Assembly (NCBI GenBank): GCA_023544605.1
Contig: JAMJFQ010000004.1
Coordinates: forward strand, 1 to 33,158
Reading direction: 5' to 3'
Length of the DNA stretch: 33,158 nt
Origin: ANME-2 cluster archaeon
GTDB taxonomy: Archaea > Halobacteriota > Methanosarcinia > Methanosarcinales > Methanocomedenaceae
The notes under the pieces were generated by a model. It saw only the letters and a program-made list of their open reading frames with translations, was not told where the DNA came from and ran no database searches. Of the stretch, positions 1 through 7,548 are shown one piece after another. Made by a program: the position numbers and the translations under genes. Every line of letters begins with the position of its first letter. The first letter of the stretch is position 1.

Positions 1-65
1 AGATTTTACCTAAAGTCGGTGTCAACAAAATAACTGATTTTTGGAACAGTGCCGTATATACATAG

Positions 66-85
66 GTTCACATATATATGTGAAC
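66..85. promoter_or_regulatory. 20-bp perfect palindrome, candidate operator
   Basis: The arms GTTCACATAT and ATATGTGAAC form a perfect 20-bp dyad. Its centre is A/T-rich and could itself serve as a TATA-like element. It lies about 210 bases before the flavoprotein gene at 297, and may instead control a gene left of the window. A role as a repressor or activator site is inferred only from the symmetry. Confidence 0.5.
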
Positions 86-148
86 ACATAAATTATCTTT
101 ATAATGTTATACGAAAACTATTTATCATAAGATAGGAATAATAGCAGT

Positions 149-203
149 TGTGAGCGGGTTCAACGTTTTTATTAACTAACCCCCACTCCCCAACCCGCTC
201 ACA
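149..203. other. 12-bp perfect inverted repeat, hairpin
   Basis: TGTGAGCGGGTT at 149-160 is exactly repeated in inverse at 192-203, with a 31-base spacer that contains T- and C-runs. The G/C-rich arms stand out in A/T-rich DNA. It may be the end of a transcript entering from the left or a paired protein site. No long T-tract follows directly on the plus strand. Apart from this and the palindrome at 66-85, positions 1-296 show no gene. Confidence 0.5.
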
Positions 204-296
204 GAAATCATTTTCAATTTATGCTATGAAATGGTATTGTTTGGGTTTTTTAACTCCTGGTAAAACTAATCAGCTATAAACGACACAGTATTATTC

Positions 297-1640
297 ATGA
301 CAGGTAAGGTGGTTATCCTGGGTGCAGGTGCTGTAGGTATGACGGTAGCTACATACCTCAAACGGCATACCAAGCATGAGGTTACAGTTTTTTCATCCGA
401 TAACAATACCGCATACAGCCAGTGTGGACTCCCTTTTGTTTTGGAGGGTGTTGTACACGATTTCTCTGATCTGGTTATAAGGCCACCAGATACATTCGTT
501 GATATGGGTATTGACCTGCATCTGGGGACAACGGTCAATCACATTGATACTGGTTGCCAGAAGGTGATATCTGATGCTGGGGTCTTTGAATATGATTACC
601 TGGTCATAGCCACCGGTAGCATGCCCTTTGTTCCACCCCTGAAGGGAAGGGAACTGGATGGAGTATTCACCCTGCATACCCTATCTGATGGCATAGCTAT
701 AGATAGGTCAATGAAGGATAGTAGCAGTGTCGTGATTATCGGTGCTGGCGGTATCGGGGCAGAAGTGGCAGGGAGCCTGGCCCTTAGAGGGATTGCTGTT
801 ACCCTGGTTGAGGCTATACCGCAGGTGCTGCCCCTGACCCTGGACCCTGATATGGCATTACTGGTCCAGCAGCACCTTACCTCACTGGGTGTTAACGTTA
901 GAACTGGAGTACAGGTGGATTCTATAAACGGCCTGAACCATGTGCAATCGGTCAGTGTGGGCAAAGAACTCGTACCTGCAGATGTCGTGATAGTGGCGAC
1001 CGGACTTCGTCCCCTGAGCGGTATCGCCCGGGATGCAGGGTTTGATATTGGTCCTGCGGGCGGCATTGTGACCAATGAACACCTGAGGGTCAGCCTGGCC
1101 GGAGAATTTCAGGATAATGTGTATGCAGGAGGCGAATGCGCAGAAGTGATAGATTTCATAACTGATTCGCCCTTTATCAGCAGGCTGGGTTCTGCTGCCA
1201 GACGCATGGCACGGGTGATCGGAGAGAATATCACTGAGCAGGATGCTGTATATCCGCCTACCCTCAGCCCAAATGTTGTGGTTGTGGGGAACCTGGTGGC
1301 AGGTTCGGTCGGCATAACTTCACAAAGGGCCAAAGACAGTGACATGAGCATAGTATATGGTATCTCTGAAGGGCTAACACGGGCAGGGTATTATCCAGGT
1401 GGTTCACAGCTCAACGTCAAACTTATTTTCGCTGGTCTGCAGCTCGTAGGAGCACAGGTTGTGGCAGGCGAAGGAGTGAAAGAGCGGATCGATGCCCTGA
1501 GTCTTGCTATACGCATGGGCGCCACTGTACATGACCTGCTCGAGTGGGAAACCTCGTATTCACCGCCGGTGTCTATGGTAATAGATCCGGTGACATTTGC
1601 TGCTGCTGATGCAAAGACGAAGATGGAAAAAATGGCATGA
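297..1640 (+). CDS. FAD/NAD(P)-dependent CoA-disulfide reductase / NADH oxidase-like protein
   Basis: This 447-residue flavoprotein belongs to the pyridine nucleotide-disulfide oxidoreductase family. The FAD Rossmann motif GAGAVG is at residues 9-14. The single redox Cys typical of CoA-disulfide reductases and NADH oxidases is Cys43, in SQCGLPF. A second Rossmann motif, IGAGGIGAEVAG, lies near residue 150 for NAD(P)H. The C-terminal part fits the dimerisation domain. Such enzymes reduce CoA disulfide, polysulfide or O2; which substrate applies here cannot be read from sequence. No clear ribosome site precedes the ATG at 297. The gene's last four bases overlap the rtcA start (ATGA), implying one transcript and translational coupling, although the two functions are not obviously related. 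Confidence 0.85.
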   Translation: MTGKVVILGAGAVGMTVATYLKRHTKHEVTVFSSDNNTAYSQCGLPFVLEGVVHDFSDLVIRPPDTFVDMGIDLHLGTTVNHIDTGCQKVISDAGVFEYDYLVIATGSMPFVPPLKGRELDGVFTLHTLSDGIAIDRSMKDSSSVVIIGAGGIGAEVAGSLALRGIAVTLVEAIPQVLPLTLDPDMALLVQQHLTSLGVNVRTGVQVDSINGLNHVQSVSVGKELVPADVVIVATGLRPLSGIARDAGFDIGPAGGIVTNEHLRVSLAGEFQDNVYAGGECAEVIDFITDSPFISRLGSAARRMARVIGENITEQDAVYPPTLSPNVVVVGNLVAGSVGITSQRAKDSDMSIVYGISEGLTRAGYYPGGSQLNVKLIFAGLQLVGAQVVAGEGVKERIDALSLAIRMGATVHDLLEWETSYSPPVSMVIDPVTFAAADAKTKMEKMA

Positions 1641-2629
1641 TAACCATTGAAGGCTCATACGGTGAGGGCGGCGGGCAGATAATCCGCACGTCAGTGGCGC
1701 TGGCAGCGGTGAGGGGGGAAGATGTTACGATTCACAATATACGGTGCAACCGCCCCCAGCCAGGACTGAAAGCCCAGCACTTAATGGCGGTCAACACGGC
1801 TGCAAAAATGACCGGAGCCCGGGTGGAAGGATTGAAATTAGGCTCCACTGAATTGACATTTGTACCACAGGGGATCTATGGAGGGCATTATGATGTGGAT
1901 ATCGGGACCGCAGGTAGTATCACCTTATTGCTGCAGTGCTTAATGCCGGCTGCCGCTGCATCAAAGGAACCGGTTACACTGGATATTACAGGCGGGACCG
2001 ATGTTGCATGGTCGCCGCCAGTGGACTATCTATCTCACGTGCTGTTGCCGGTACTCGCTTCAATGGGACTGGAGTGCAGTATCCAAGTCAAGCAGCGGGG
2101 GTATTATCCAAGGGGTGGCGGGCAGGTGACGGCCAGGATCACCCCATCCGGTCTGATGGGTGTTGAGCTGGAGCGGGAGCAAGGTACTATTGAAGGCATT
2201 TCCCATAGTTCCAATTTGCCCGAGCATGTATCCAGGCGTCAGGCCGATTCGGCACTTGCTGCGCTGGAGGCAGCAGGATACGATGCCTCGGTGGATACTC
2301 AAAATTGCAGTTGCCCGTCAACGGGCAGCGGGATCACACTGTGGTGCGGACATATAGGCGCAAGCGCACTGGGTAAGAGAGGGCTGCCTGCCGAGAAGGT
2401 AGGCCAGACCGCTGCCAGTGAGATCATAGCTGAACTGGGTTCGGGGGCAGCAGTAGATGTGCACCTGGCCGATCAGTTGATACCCTATATGGGGCTGGCA
2501 GGGGGCGGGAGTTTCACGGTGCGTGAGGTGTCAGGGCATACCAGGACAAATATCTGGGTAGTGGAGCAGTTTCTGGGAGTTGAATTTAACGTAACAAAAG
2601 AAAGTGGTCTGTTTAAAGTATCGATCTGA
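1637..2629 (+). CDS. rtcA: RNA 3'-terminal phosphate cyclase
   Basis: This is a 330-residue RtcA-family enzyme, of usual archaeal length. The family converts RNA 3'-phosphate ends to 2',3'-cyclic phosphates using ATP through a covalent histidyl-AMP. The N-terminal GEGGGQIIRTSVAL motif, the central YPRGGGQV motif and the C-terminal HLADQLIPYMGLAGGGSF block are all present. His276 in that last block aligns with the nucleotidylated histidine. The start ATG overlaps the stop of the upstream flavoprotein gene. Its TGA stop directly abuts the reverse-strand stop of the RNA 2'-phosphotransferase gene, so two RNA-end enzymes sit tail to tail. No RtcB ligase gene is in the window. Confidence 0.93.
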   Translation: MITIEGSYGEGGGQIIRTSVALAAVRGEDVTIHNIRCNRPQPGLKAQHLMAVNTAAKMTGARVEGLKLGSTELTFVPQGIYGGHYDVDIGTAGSITLLLQCLMPAAAASKEPVTLDITGGTDVAWSPPVDYLSHVLLPVLASMGLECSIQVKQRGYYPRGGGQVTARITPSGLMGVELEREQGTIEGISHSSNLPEHVSRRQADSALAALEAAGYDASVDTQNCSCPSTGSGITLWCGHIGASALGKRGLPAEKVGQTAASEIIAELGSGAAVDVHLADQLIPYMGLAGGGSFTVREVSGHTRTNIWVVEQFLGVEFNVTKESGLFKVSI

Positions 2630-3247
2630 TCACACCTTTATAACTTCCAGATACTCGGGCGGGATCTCCTCTGAGAGCACAATAAGCTCATTGGCCTTCA
2701 TCATCACTATCCCGTCATTCATGGCGGTAAAAGCATCCACCTTAAAGATAACAGGGTCTTCTGTATGCACACTGGCAGCCTCCACAGCCTTCTCGTACGT
2801 GGTGCTCATGTGAACATACCTCTGACGCACGGGCCTTATCCCAATCTCCATTATCATATCAGCCTCTTCCTGGCTAACACCATAAAACAGTTCTGGCAGG
2901 TCGTTCTCAGGAAAATCCATATCAACATCAATGGAGTGTCCGTACCTGGCACGTATCTTGTTGCCATCGATCTGGTACCTTTCCTTAACATCAGATTCAA
3001 CCAGGCCTATAAGCCGATTTTCAGATGCCCAGGGATACCTGGTCATCATAACATCTATCAGTACATCAATGTCCACCCAGCCATGCTGGTTCATGCCCAG
3101 CCCCAGGTCATCAGGAAAATGCCGCAGTCCGCCTGAAATGAAACGCCCCATCCGTTCGGTGCGTTCTGTATCGAGCACGTATTTACCTTCTTCACCGCAT
3201 TGGCACACTTCACCTCTGAAATATCCGTGTTTTGGACACTTTCGTAT
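2630..3247 (-). CDS. kptA: RNA 2'-phosphotransferase (Tpt1/KptA family)
   Basis: This is a 205-residue protein if started at the ATG at 3247. KptA/Tpt1 enzymes transfer an internal RNA 2'-phosphate to NAD, leaving ADP-ribose cyclic phosphate. An N-terminal zinc-ribbon-like stretch (CPKHGYFRGEVCQC) is followed by the catalytic Arg43-His44 pair (LRH) and the Arg102/His105 region (RARYGHS). The usual YHGT NAD-binding tetrad reads FYGV here, a departure that could alter NAD handling or be an archaeal variant. The reading frame stays open 20 codons further upstream. The 3247 start is preferred because the zinc motif begins there and a TATA box lies about 30 bases before it, as in a leaderless transcript. 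Confidence 0.88.
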   Translation of the reverse strand: MRKCPKHGYFRGEVCQCGEEGKYVLDTERTERMGRFISGGLRHFPDDLGLGMNQHGWVDIDVLIDVMMTRYPWASENRLIGLVESDVKERYQIDGNKIRARYGHSIDVDMDFPENDLPELFYGVSQEEADMIMEIGIRPVRQRYVHMSTTYEKAVEAASVHTEDPVIFKVDAFTAMNDGIVMMKANELIVLSEEIPPEYLEVIKV

Positions 3248-3275
3248 CATGGTATCTGCAATATTATTGACACTT

Positions 3276-3284
3276 CTTATAAAC
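3276..3284 (-). promoter_or_regulatory. TATA box for kptA
   Basis: Read on the minus strand the sequence is GTTTATAAG, about 28-36 bases upstream of the ATG at 3247. No Shine-Dalgarno motif lies between them. This fits a leaderless archaeal mRNA and supports the shorter start. Confidence 0.5.
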
Positions 3285-3328
3285 CTTATTAATTCATTGA
3301 GACACATTCAACAATATTATTAAATCTA

Positions 3329-3349
3329 GATAGTGATATACATACTATC
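3329..3349. promoter_or_regulatory. Dyad before the amino-acid dehydrogenase operon
   Basis: GATAGT at 3329-3334 and ACTATC at 3344-3349 form a 6-bp inverted repeat around an A/T-rich centre, just upstream of the GGTGGTGA ribosome site and the ATG at 3362. It could be an operator or a small leader hairpin for the dehydrogenase-acdAB operon. Confidence 0.35.
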
Positions 3350-3361
3350 AGGTGGTGAGAA

Positions 3362-4471
3362 ATGGGATTTGATAGTGAACATAGGATTTTTAAGCTGGCA
3401 GATGAATTTGGACCTGAACTGATAATTTATATTTCTGAAACAAAGATCGGACTCAAGGCCATATTGGTCGTTGATAATACTGCAGTGGGTCCTGCCATGG
3501 GAGGTATCAGGATATCACCTGACGTCTCGACAACGGAAGTTGCCAGGCTTGCCCGTGCCATGACCATGAAGAACGCAATGGCACGACTCCCTCATGGTGG
3601 GGGAAAATCGGGCATCATCGCCGACCCGGGCTTGCCCAATAAAGAAGCACTCATCCGGGCATTTGCACGAAAGATCAGACACATCATTGAATATATACCC
3701 GGTCCTGATATGGGTACCAGCGAGACAGAGATGGCATATATCAGGGACGAGATCAACAGGGCGGTGGGATTGCCAAGGGTATTGGGAGGAATCCCCCTTG
3801 ATGAGATCGGAAGTACGGGTTTTGGCGTAGCCGTATGTGCTGAAGTGGCATCCGAATACGCAGGACTTGACCTGGGCGGCGCCCGCCTTACCGTGGAAGG
3901 CTTTGGGGCCGTTGGTAAAAACGCTGCCAAATTCCTGGTAGAGAGGGGTGTGGTCTTAATAGCAGCCAGTGATTCCGGGGGCACGATCTACAATGCAGAC
4001 GGCCTGGATGTTGAAGCACTGATAGGTATAAAAAATGCCACTGGTTCAGTGCTCAACTACAAGGATGGGGAAAAACTGCTGATGACCGACCTGTTTAATA
4101 TCAGCACAGATATATTCGTGCCAGCCGCAAGACCAGATGTCATAACACTGAGCAATGTTGATGTACTGGATACCAAAATGATAATCGAGGGTGCAAACAT
4201 ACCCACAACACCAGAGGCTGAAAAACTGCTCCATCAACGTGGAGTGTTATGCGTTCCCGATTTCGTAGCTAATGCAGGAGGCGTTATAACGGCATCTGTT
4301 GAATATCATGGAGGAACCGAAAAGCACGCCATTGAGCAAACCGAGGCAACTATTAGGAATAACACCAAAGAAGTGCTTGAGATGTCACGCAACCAGAGTA
4401 TAACTCCAAGAGAAGCTGCCCAGTCCATTGCCCGGCACAGGATCAAGCAAGCTATGAATTACAGGAAGTAG
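3362..4471 (+). CDS. Glu/Leu/Phe/Val-family amino-acid dehydrogenase, probably hydrophobic substrate
   Basis: This 369-residue protein of the amino-acid dehydrogenase superfamily deaminates an L-amino acid to a 2-oxo acid with NAD(P). The catalytic Lys82 (GGGKSG), Lys70 (MTMKNA) and Asp116 (GPDMGT) are present, as is the nucleotide-binding GFGAVG at 180-185. In glutamate dehydrogenase a Lys precedes GGIR and a Ser sits in the GGVxxS loop, both gripping the glutamate side-chain carboxylate. Here those positions are Met46 (PAMGGIR) and Ala311 (GGVITA). Leucine dehydrogenase likewise has hydrophobic residues there, and its length (about 365) matches better than glutamate dehydrogenase (about 420). 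The inferred substrate is a branched-chain or aromatic amino acid. A good ribosome site, GGTGGTGA, precedes the ATG. acdA starts six bases after the stop. Confidence 0.87.
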   Translation: MGFDSEHRIFKLADEFGPELIIYISETKIGLKAILVVDNTAVGPAMGGIRISPDVSTTEVARLARAMTMKNAMARLPHGGGKSGIIADPGLPNKEALIRAFARKIRHIIEYIPGPDMGTSETEMAYIRDEINRAVGLPRVLGGIPLDEIGSTGFGVAVCAEVASEYAGLDLGGARLTVEGFGAVGKNAAKFLVERGVVLIAASDSGGTIYNADGLDVEALIGIKNATGSVLNYKDGEKLLMTDLFNISTDIFVPAARPDVITLSNVDVLDTKMIIEGANIPTTPEAEKLLHQRGVLCVPDFVANAGGVITASVEYHGGTEKHAIEQTEATIRNNTKEVLEMSRNQSITPREAAQSIARHRIKQAMNYRK

Positions 4472-4477
4472 ATACTA

Positions 4478-5851
4478 TTGACATTAAAATCCATATTTAA
4501 ACCCGATTCCATTGCCGTAGTTGGTGCATCTGCAAGTATGGGAAAATGGGGTCATACATTATTGAAGAATCTGCTTAATAACGGATATGAAGGTCTCGTG
4601 TATCCGGTAAATCCCAGGGAAACGGAGATCATGGGCAAAACCTGTTTTTCATCTGTGCTGGATATACCTGGACCAGTAGACCTGGCAGTAATAGCCGTGC
4701 CCAGTTCTTTGGCCCTTGCCATCACCGAGGAATGTGGAAAGAAAGGCGTAAAAGGTATAATAATGATCACTGCGGGTTTCAGTGAGACAGGGGATGAGGG
4801 CCGGCAGCTTGAAGAACAGTTAATTGAGATCGTTAAGCGATACAACATGAGGCTCATTGGACCCAATAGCCTGGGTGTGGTCAATTCACATACAGGTATG
4901 AATGCCAGTATCATTTCGAGACTGCCTCACCGGGGCGGCATCTCCTTCATTACCCAAAGCGGCACTCTTGGTCTGGCACTGGCCGACTGGACCATGGAGA
5001 TGGGTCTGGGTTTGCATATCGTGGTAAGTACTGGTAATAAGGCCAACATTGATGATATCGACCTGCTGGAATATCTGGCAGAGGACCCTAATACCAATGT
5101 GATCGCCATGTATGTGGAAGGTATCAACCGGGGGCGGGAGTTCATCAGGACGGCTAAAGGTATATCCAAACCCATACTGGCGGTAAAGACCGGGCGGACT
5201 AAGAGCGGCTCCCGAGCCGTTTACTCCCACACAGGCAGTCTTGCCGGGTCCGATGAAGTGTATAGTGCCGCATTCAAACAATCAGGTATCATAAGGGTGG
5301 AGAATATAGACGACCTGTTCGATTCTGCCCTTGCCCTGTCAGTCCAGCCTGCGCCCAACGGGAAACAGGTAGGAATAATCTCAAACGGCGGTGGTGCCAG
5401 TATCATCGCATCAGATGCCTGTGAGAGAGCTGGTCTAATCATACCTCCGCTGCAGCAGGAGACCAGGGAGAATATAAAGGAACTGGTCTCAGGATTTGCC
5501 TCTGCCAGAAATCCAGTAGATACCGCCGGCCTTGCCACGTATGAAGTGTACAACGGTACAGTGAGGCAGATGCTGCTTGACCCGAACATCGATGCAATGA
5601 TAGTGATATATGTTCATACGGTAATGTGGGATTCCAGTATCCCGGCCAGGGCCATAGTGGATATTCACAGGGGGACATGCACTAAACCCATAATTGCATG
5701 CTGGATGGGTGGGAAAGGAACTGAAAAAGGAGTGGACATCCTTAAAGCGGGAGGTCTCCCCAACTATCCGGTACCTGAGAGGGCGGTAAAGGCACTGGCT
5801 TCGCTTGTTAAGCATCATGGTTTCCTTGAGAACGTAAAGGGGGGAATCTGA
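4478..5851 (+). CDS. acdA: Acyl-CoA synthetase (ADP-forming), alpha subunit
   Basis: This 457-residue subunit of the ADP-forming acetyl/acyl-CoA synthetase turns acyl-CoA, ADP and phosphate into acid, CoA and ATP. A CoA-binding Rossmann domain (SIAVVGAS near 11-18) is followed by a succinyl-CoA-ligase-like region (GPNSLGVVN at 128-136, TQSGTLG at 159-165). The phosphohistidine is His251 in SHTGSLAG. Length is standard for an archaeal separate alpha chain. It begins with TTG, chosen because SIFKPDSIAVVGAS aligns with the family's usual N-terminus. It lies six bases after the amino-acid dehydrogenase and overlaps the beta gene by one base. The cluster suggests energy-yielding 2-oxo acid disposal, with a 2-oxoacid:ferredoxin oxidoreductase expected elsewhere. 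Confidence 0.92.
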   Translation: MTLKSIFKPDSIAVVGASASMGKWGHTLLKNLLNNGYEGLVYPVNPRETEIMGKTCFSSVLDIPGPVDLAVIAVPSSLALAITEECGKKGVKGIIMITAGFSETGDEGRQLEEQLIEIVKRYNMRLIGPNSLGVVNSHTGMNASIISRLPHRGGISFITQSGTLGLALADWTMEMGLGLHIVVSTGNKANIDDIDLLEYLAEDPNTNVIAMYVEGINRGREFIRTAKGISKPILAVKTGRTKSGSRAVYSHTGSLAGSDEVYSAAFKQSGIIRVENIDDLFDSALALSVQPAPNGKQVGIISNGGGASIIASDACERAGLIIPPLQQETRENIKELVSGFASARNPVDTAGLATYEVYNGTVRQMLLDPNIDAMIVIYVHTVMWDSSIPARAIVDIHRGTCTKPIIACWMGGKGTEKGVDILKAGGLPNYPVPERAVKALASLVKHHGFLENVKGGI

Positions 5852-6489
5852 TGGACATGGAGATATGGGATAGGCTAAAGGATGAGAATATACCGGTACT
5901 TCCAATGCGTCAGGTATCAACGGCCGCAGAAGCGGTGGAGGCCGCAAAAGCACTGGGTTATCCAGTGGTCATGAAGATACTATCTCCTGATATAAGTCAT
6001 AAAAGCGATGTTGGTGGCGTAGTTCTAGATCTGGGGTCTGATGGAGAAGTTAAGGAAGCATACCATAAGATGATGGAACGTGTTACGTCACAGGTTCCCG
6101 GTGCAAGCATCCAGGGAGTAATGCTCCAGAAGATGGCCCGATCTGGTCTGGAAGTGATCATTGGTGCCAAAAAAGACCCCCAGTTCGGTCATGTAATAAT
6201 GTTTGGTCTGGGCGGCATTTTTGTTGAGATATGTAAAGATGTTTCTTTCAGGGTAACACCTGTTAATCGAGAGATGGCACAGCAAATGATACTTGAGATA
6301 AAGGGTAGTCCGATCTTGGGGGGCGCCAGGGGAAGGACTGCAGTAGACATAGAAGCAATGATCGATGTGATCACCGGACTATCCCGGCTCCTTGAGAAAC
6401 ACCCTGAGATAGTCGAATTGGATATCAATCCTCTGGTGGTCTATCCAAAAGAGGCAATTGCAGTGGATGCAAGGATGCTGGTAGATTGA
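5851..6489 (+). CDS. acdB: Acyl-CoA synthetase (ADP-forming), beta subunit
   Basis: This 212-residue ATP-grasp subunit carries the nucleotide site of the ADP-forming acyl-CoA synthetase. HKSDVGGV (His50-Lys51) is the region of the second phosphohistidine relay. The FGLGGIFVE loop (118-126) and ELDINPLVV (189-197) supply ATP and metal contacts. It is slightly shorter than the usual 230 residues, mainly at the N-terminus, but all core motifs are present. Its ATG shares one base with the acdA stop, so the two chains are translationally coupled, as expected for an obligate heteromer. Substrate range (acetyl, branched or aryl) cannot be read directly; the neighbouring dehydrogenase suggests branched or aryl acids. 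Confidence 0.92.
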   Translation: MDMEIWDRLKDENIPVLPMRQVSTAAEAVEAAKALGYPVVMKILSPDISHKSDVGGVVLDLGSDGEVKEAYHKMMERVTSQVPGASIQGVMLQKMARSGLEVIIGAKKDPQFGHVIMFGLGGIFVEICKDVSFRVTPVNREMAQQMILEIKGSPILGGARGRTAVDIEAMIDVITGLSRLLEKHPEIVELDINPLVVYPKEAIAVDARMLVD

Positions 6490-6519
6490 GGTCTGTGTTG
6501 CAGCAAAAAAAAAGTGAAA

Positions 6520-6531
6520 AGAAAGTTATAT
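6520..6531 (+). promoter_or_regulatory. Promoter of the alba gene
   Basis: A purine-rich BRE-like run (AAAAGAAAG) leads into TTATATG, a good archaeal TATA element about 55-60 bases before the Alba ATG. It would place the start of transcription near 6553. Confidence 0.45.
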
Positions 6532-6584
6532 GTAACATAGTCAAAACTTATTATTATCCACTTTGATTCCAGTGAGGTGTGTAA

Positions 6585-6863
6585 ATGGAAAATGACGATG
6601 TAGTCTATGTCGGAAGCAAACCAGTGATGAACTATGTACTTGCAGTGGTAACCCAGTTCAACAGCGGCGCTGAAACTGTGACCATTAAGGCACGGGGAAG
6701 GGCAATATCCAGAGCTGTCGACGTTGCTGAAGTGGTAAGGAACAGATTCTTAAATAACTTAGAAGTAAAGGACATTCTGATCTCCACTGAAAAGGTGACT
6801 TCGGAACGCGGCGAATCTAATGTTTCGTCCATGGAAATAACACTGGGCAATAAACCTGAATGA
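6585..6863 (+). CDS. albA: DNA/RNA-binding chromatin protein Alba
   Basis: This 92-residue Alba protein is a dimeric, abundant archaeal nucleic-acid binder that coats DNA and RNA. VGSKPVMNYV carries Lys12, equivalent to the acetylated lysine of crenarchaeal Alba. The basic loop KARGRAISRAVDVAEVVRNRF (35 onward) and the C-terminal beta-hairpin complete the IF3-C-like fold. A GAGGTG ribosome site lies seven bases before the ATG, and a strong TATA element lies further upstream. The DUF366 gene starts nine bases after its stop, so the two may be cotranscribed. Confidence 0.95.
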   Translation: MENDDVVYVGSKPVMNYVLAVVTQFNSGAETVTIKARGRAISRAVDVAEVVRNRFLNNLEVKDILISTEKVTSERGESNVSSMEITLGNKPE

Positions 6864-6872
6864 AATATTTTC

Positions 6873-7448
6873 ATGGTGATCAATTCTATTTTAGTCAAGA
6901 TATTGCCAGAAAGCCTGGATTATGATGGATCACAGATAGAGCCACTGTGGGCCTATTCACGAGGAATCCAGGGCAATAGTATAGTGGTATTCAGGGGAGC
7001 TATGGATATCCTTGATGCCAATGTAAAGGACCTGGAAGATCTGAAAAATAAGAAAGCCATCAGGGGTGGGGATATGTTGCATTTCATTGTTGAGCGTTTT
7101 GATTCACCTGCCAGTATGAGGCTGGCATATTTTATGCAGCGTATGCTTGTGGTGTGTGCAAAAGATGTTTTGAGACGGCACGGCATAGAATCAAAGCGAG
7201 AAGGTGATGACCTGTTTGTGGGGACGGGGAAACTGACCGTGAGCATTGCAACGGCGGGCATCTCATCAGAGAAAGTACACTTTGGTATCAATATCTCATG
7301 CGAGGGCACACCGCCTGATGTCAGGGTGGCATGTCTTGATCCGCTGGGCATAAAAGATGTTATGGGATTGGCCGGCGAGATAGCTACTGCTTTTACGGTT
7401 GAAATGGACGATATCGAGTCAGATATGGTAAAGACCCGGTCCCTTTGA
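6873..7448 (+). CDS. DUF366 family protein
   Basis: This 191-residue protein resembles the archaeal DUF366 family. It is recognised from DYDGSQIEPLWAY near residues 16-28, the IVVFRGAMDI block and the MLHFIVERFD block. The function of the family is not established. No signal peptide, membrane segment or metal-binding cysteine cluster is visible; the chain looks like a soluble alpha/beta protein. It follows alba with nine bases between and without its own clear ribosome site, so translation may depend on the upstream gene. Whether it works with Alba is unknown. Confidence 0.75.
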   Translation: MVINSILVKILPESLDYDGSQIEPLWAYSRGIQGNSIVVFRGAMDILDANVKDLEDLKNKKAIRGGDMLHFIVERFDSPASMRLAYFMQRMLVVCAKDVLRRHGIESKREGDDLFVGTGKLTVSIATAGISSEKVHFGINISCEGTPPDVRVACLDPLGIKDVMGLAGEIATAFTVEMDDIESDMVKTRSL

Positions 7449-7468
7449 TATTCTTAGGTTCAGAAAAA

Positions 7469-7477
7469 GATATATTT
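7469..7477 (+). promoter_or_regulatory. TATA box of thi4
   Basis: GATATATTT preceded by an A-rich run lies about 75 bases before the thi4 ATG. It predicts a transcription start near 7497-7501, inside the palindrome at 7491-7518. Confidence 0.5.
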
Positions 7478-7490
7478 GTTTAAAGGGTAA

Positions 7491-7518
7491 GTTAACGGTG
7501 TTAATTAACACTGTTAAC
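7491..7518. promoter_or_regulatory. 28-bp near-perfect palindrome over the thi4 start of transcription
   Basis: Arms GTTAACGGTGTTAA and TTAACACTGTTAAC are fully complementary except for one G/T pair. The centre (about 7504) sits roughly 30 bases downstream of the TATA element, where RNA polymerase would start. Such placement is typical of a repressor operator. A thiamine-responsive archaeal regulator such as the ThiR family is a reasonable guess, but nothing in the window identifies the binding protein. Confidence 0.65.
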
Positions 7519-7548
7519 CAACACCAGTTATTTGACACAGGTGATTTT

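Noticed and set aside
7449..7548. TPP riboswitch before thi4
   Set aside because: The leader is too short and A/T-rich and lacks the conserved TPP-aptamer CUGAGA-type motifs. The palindrome explains the symmetry better.
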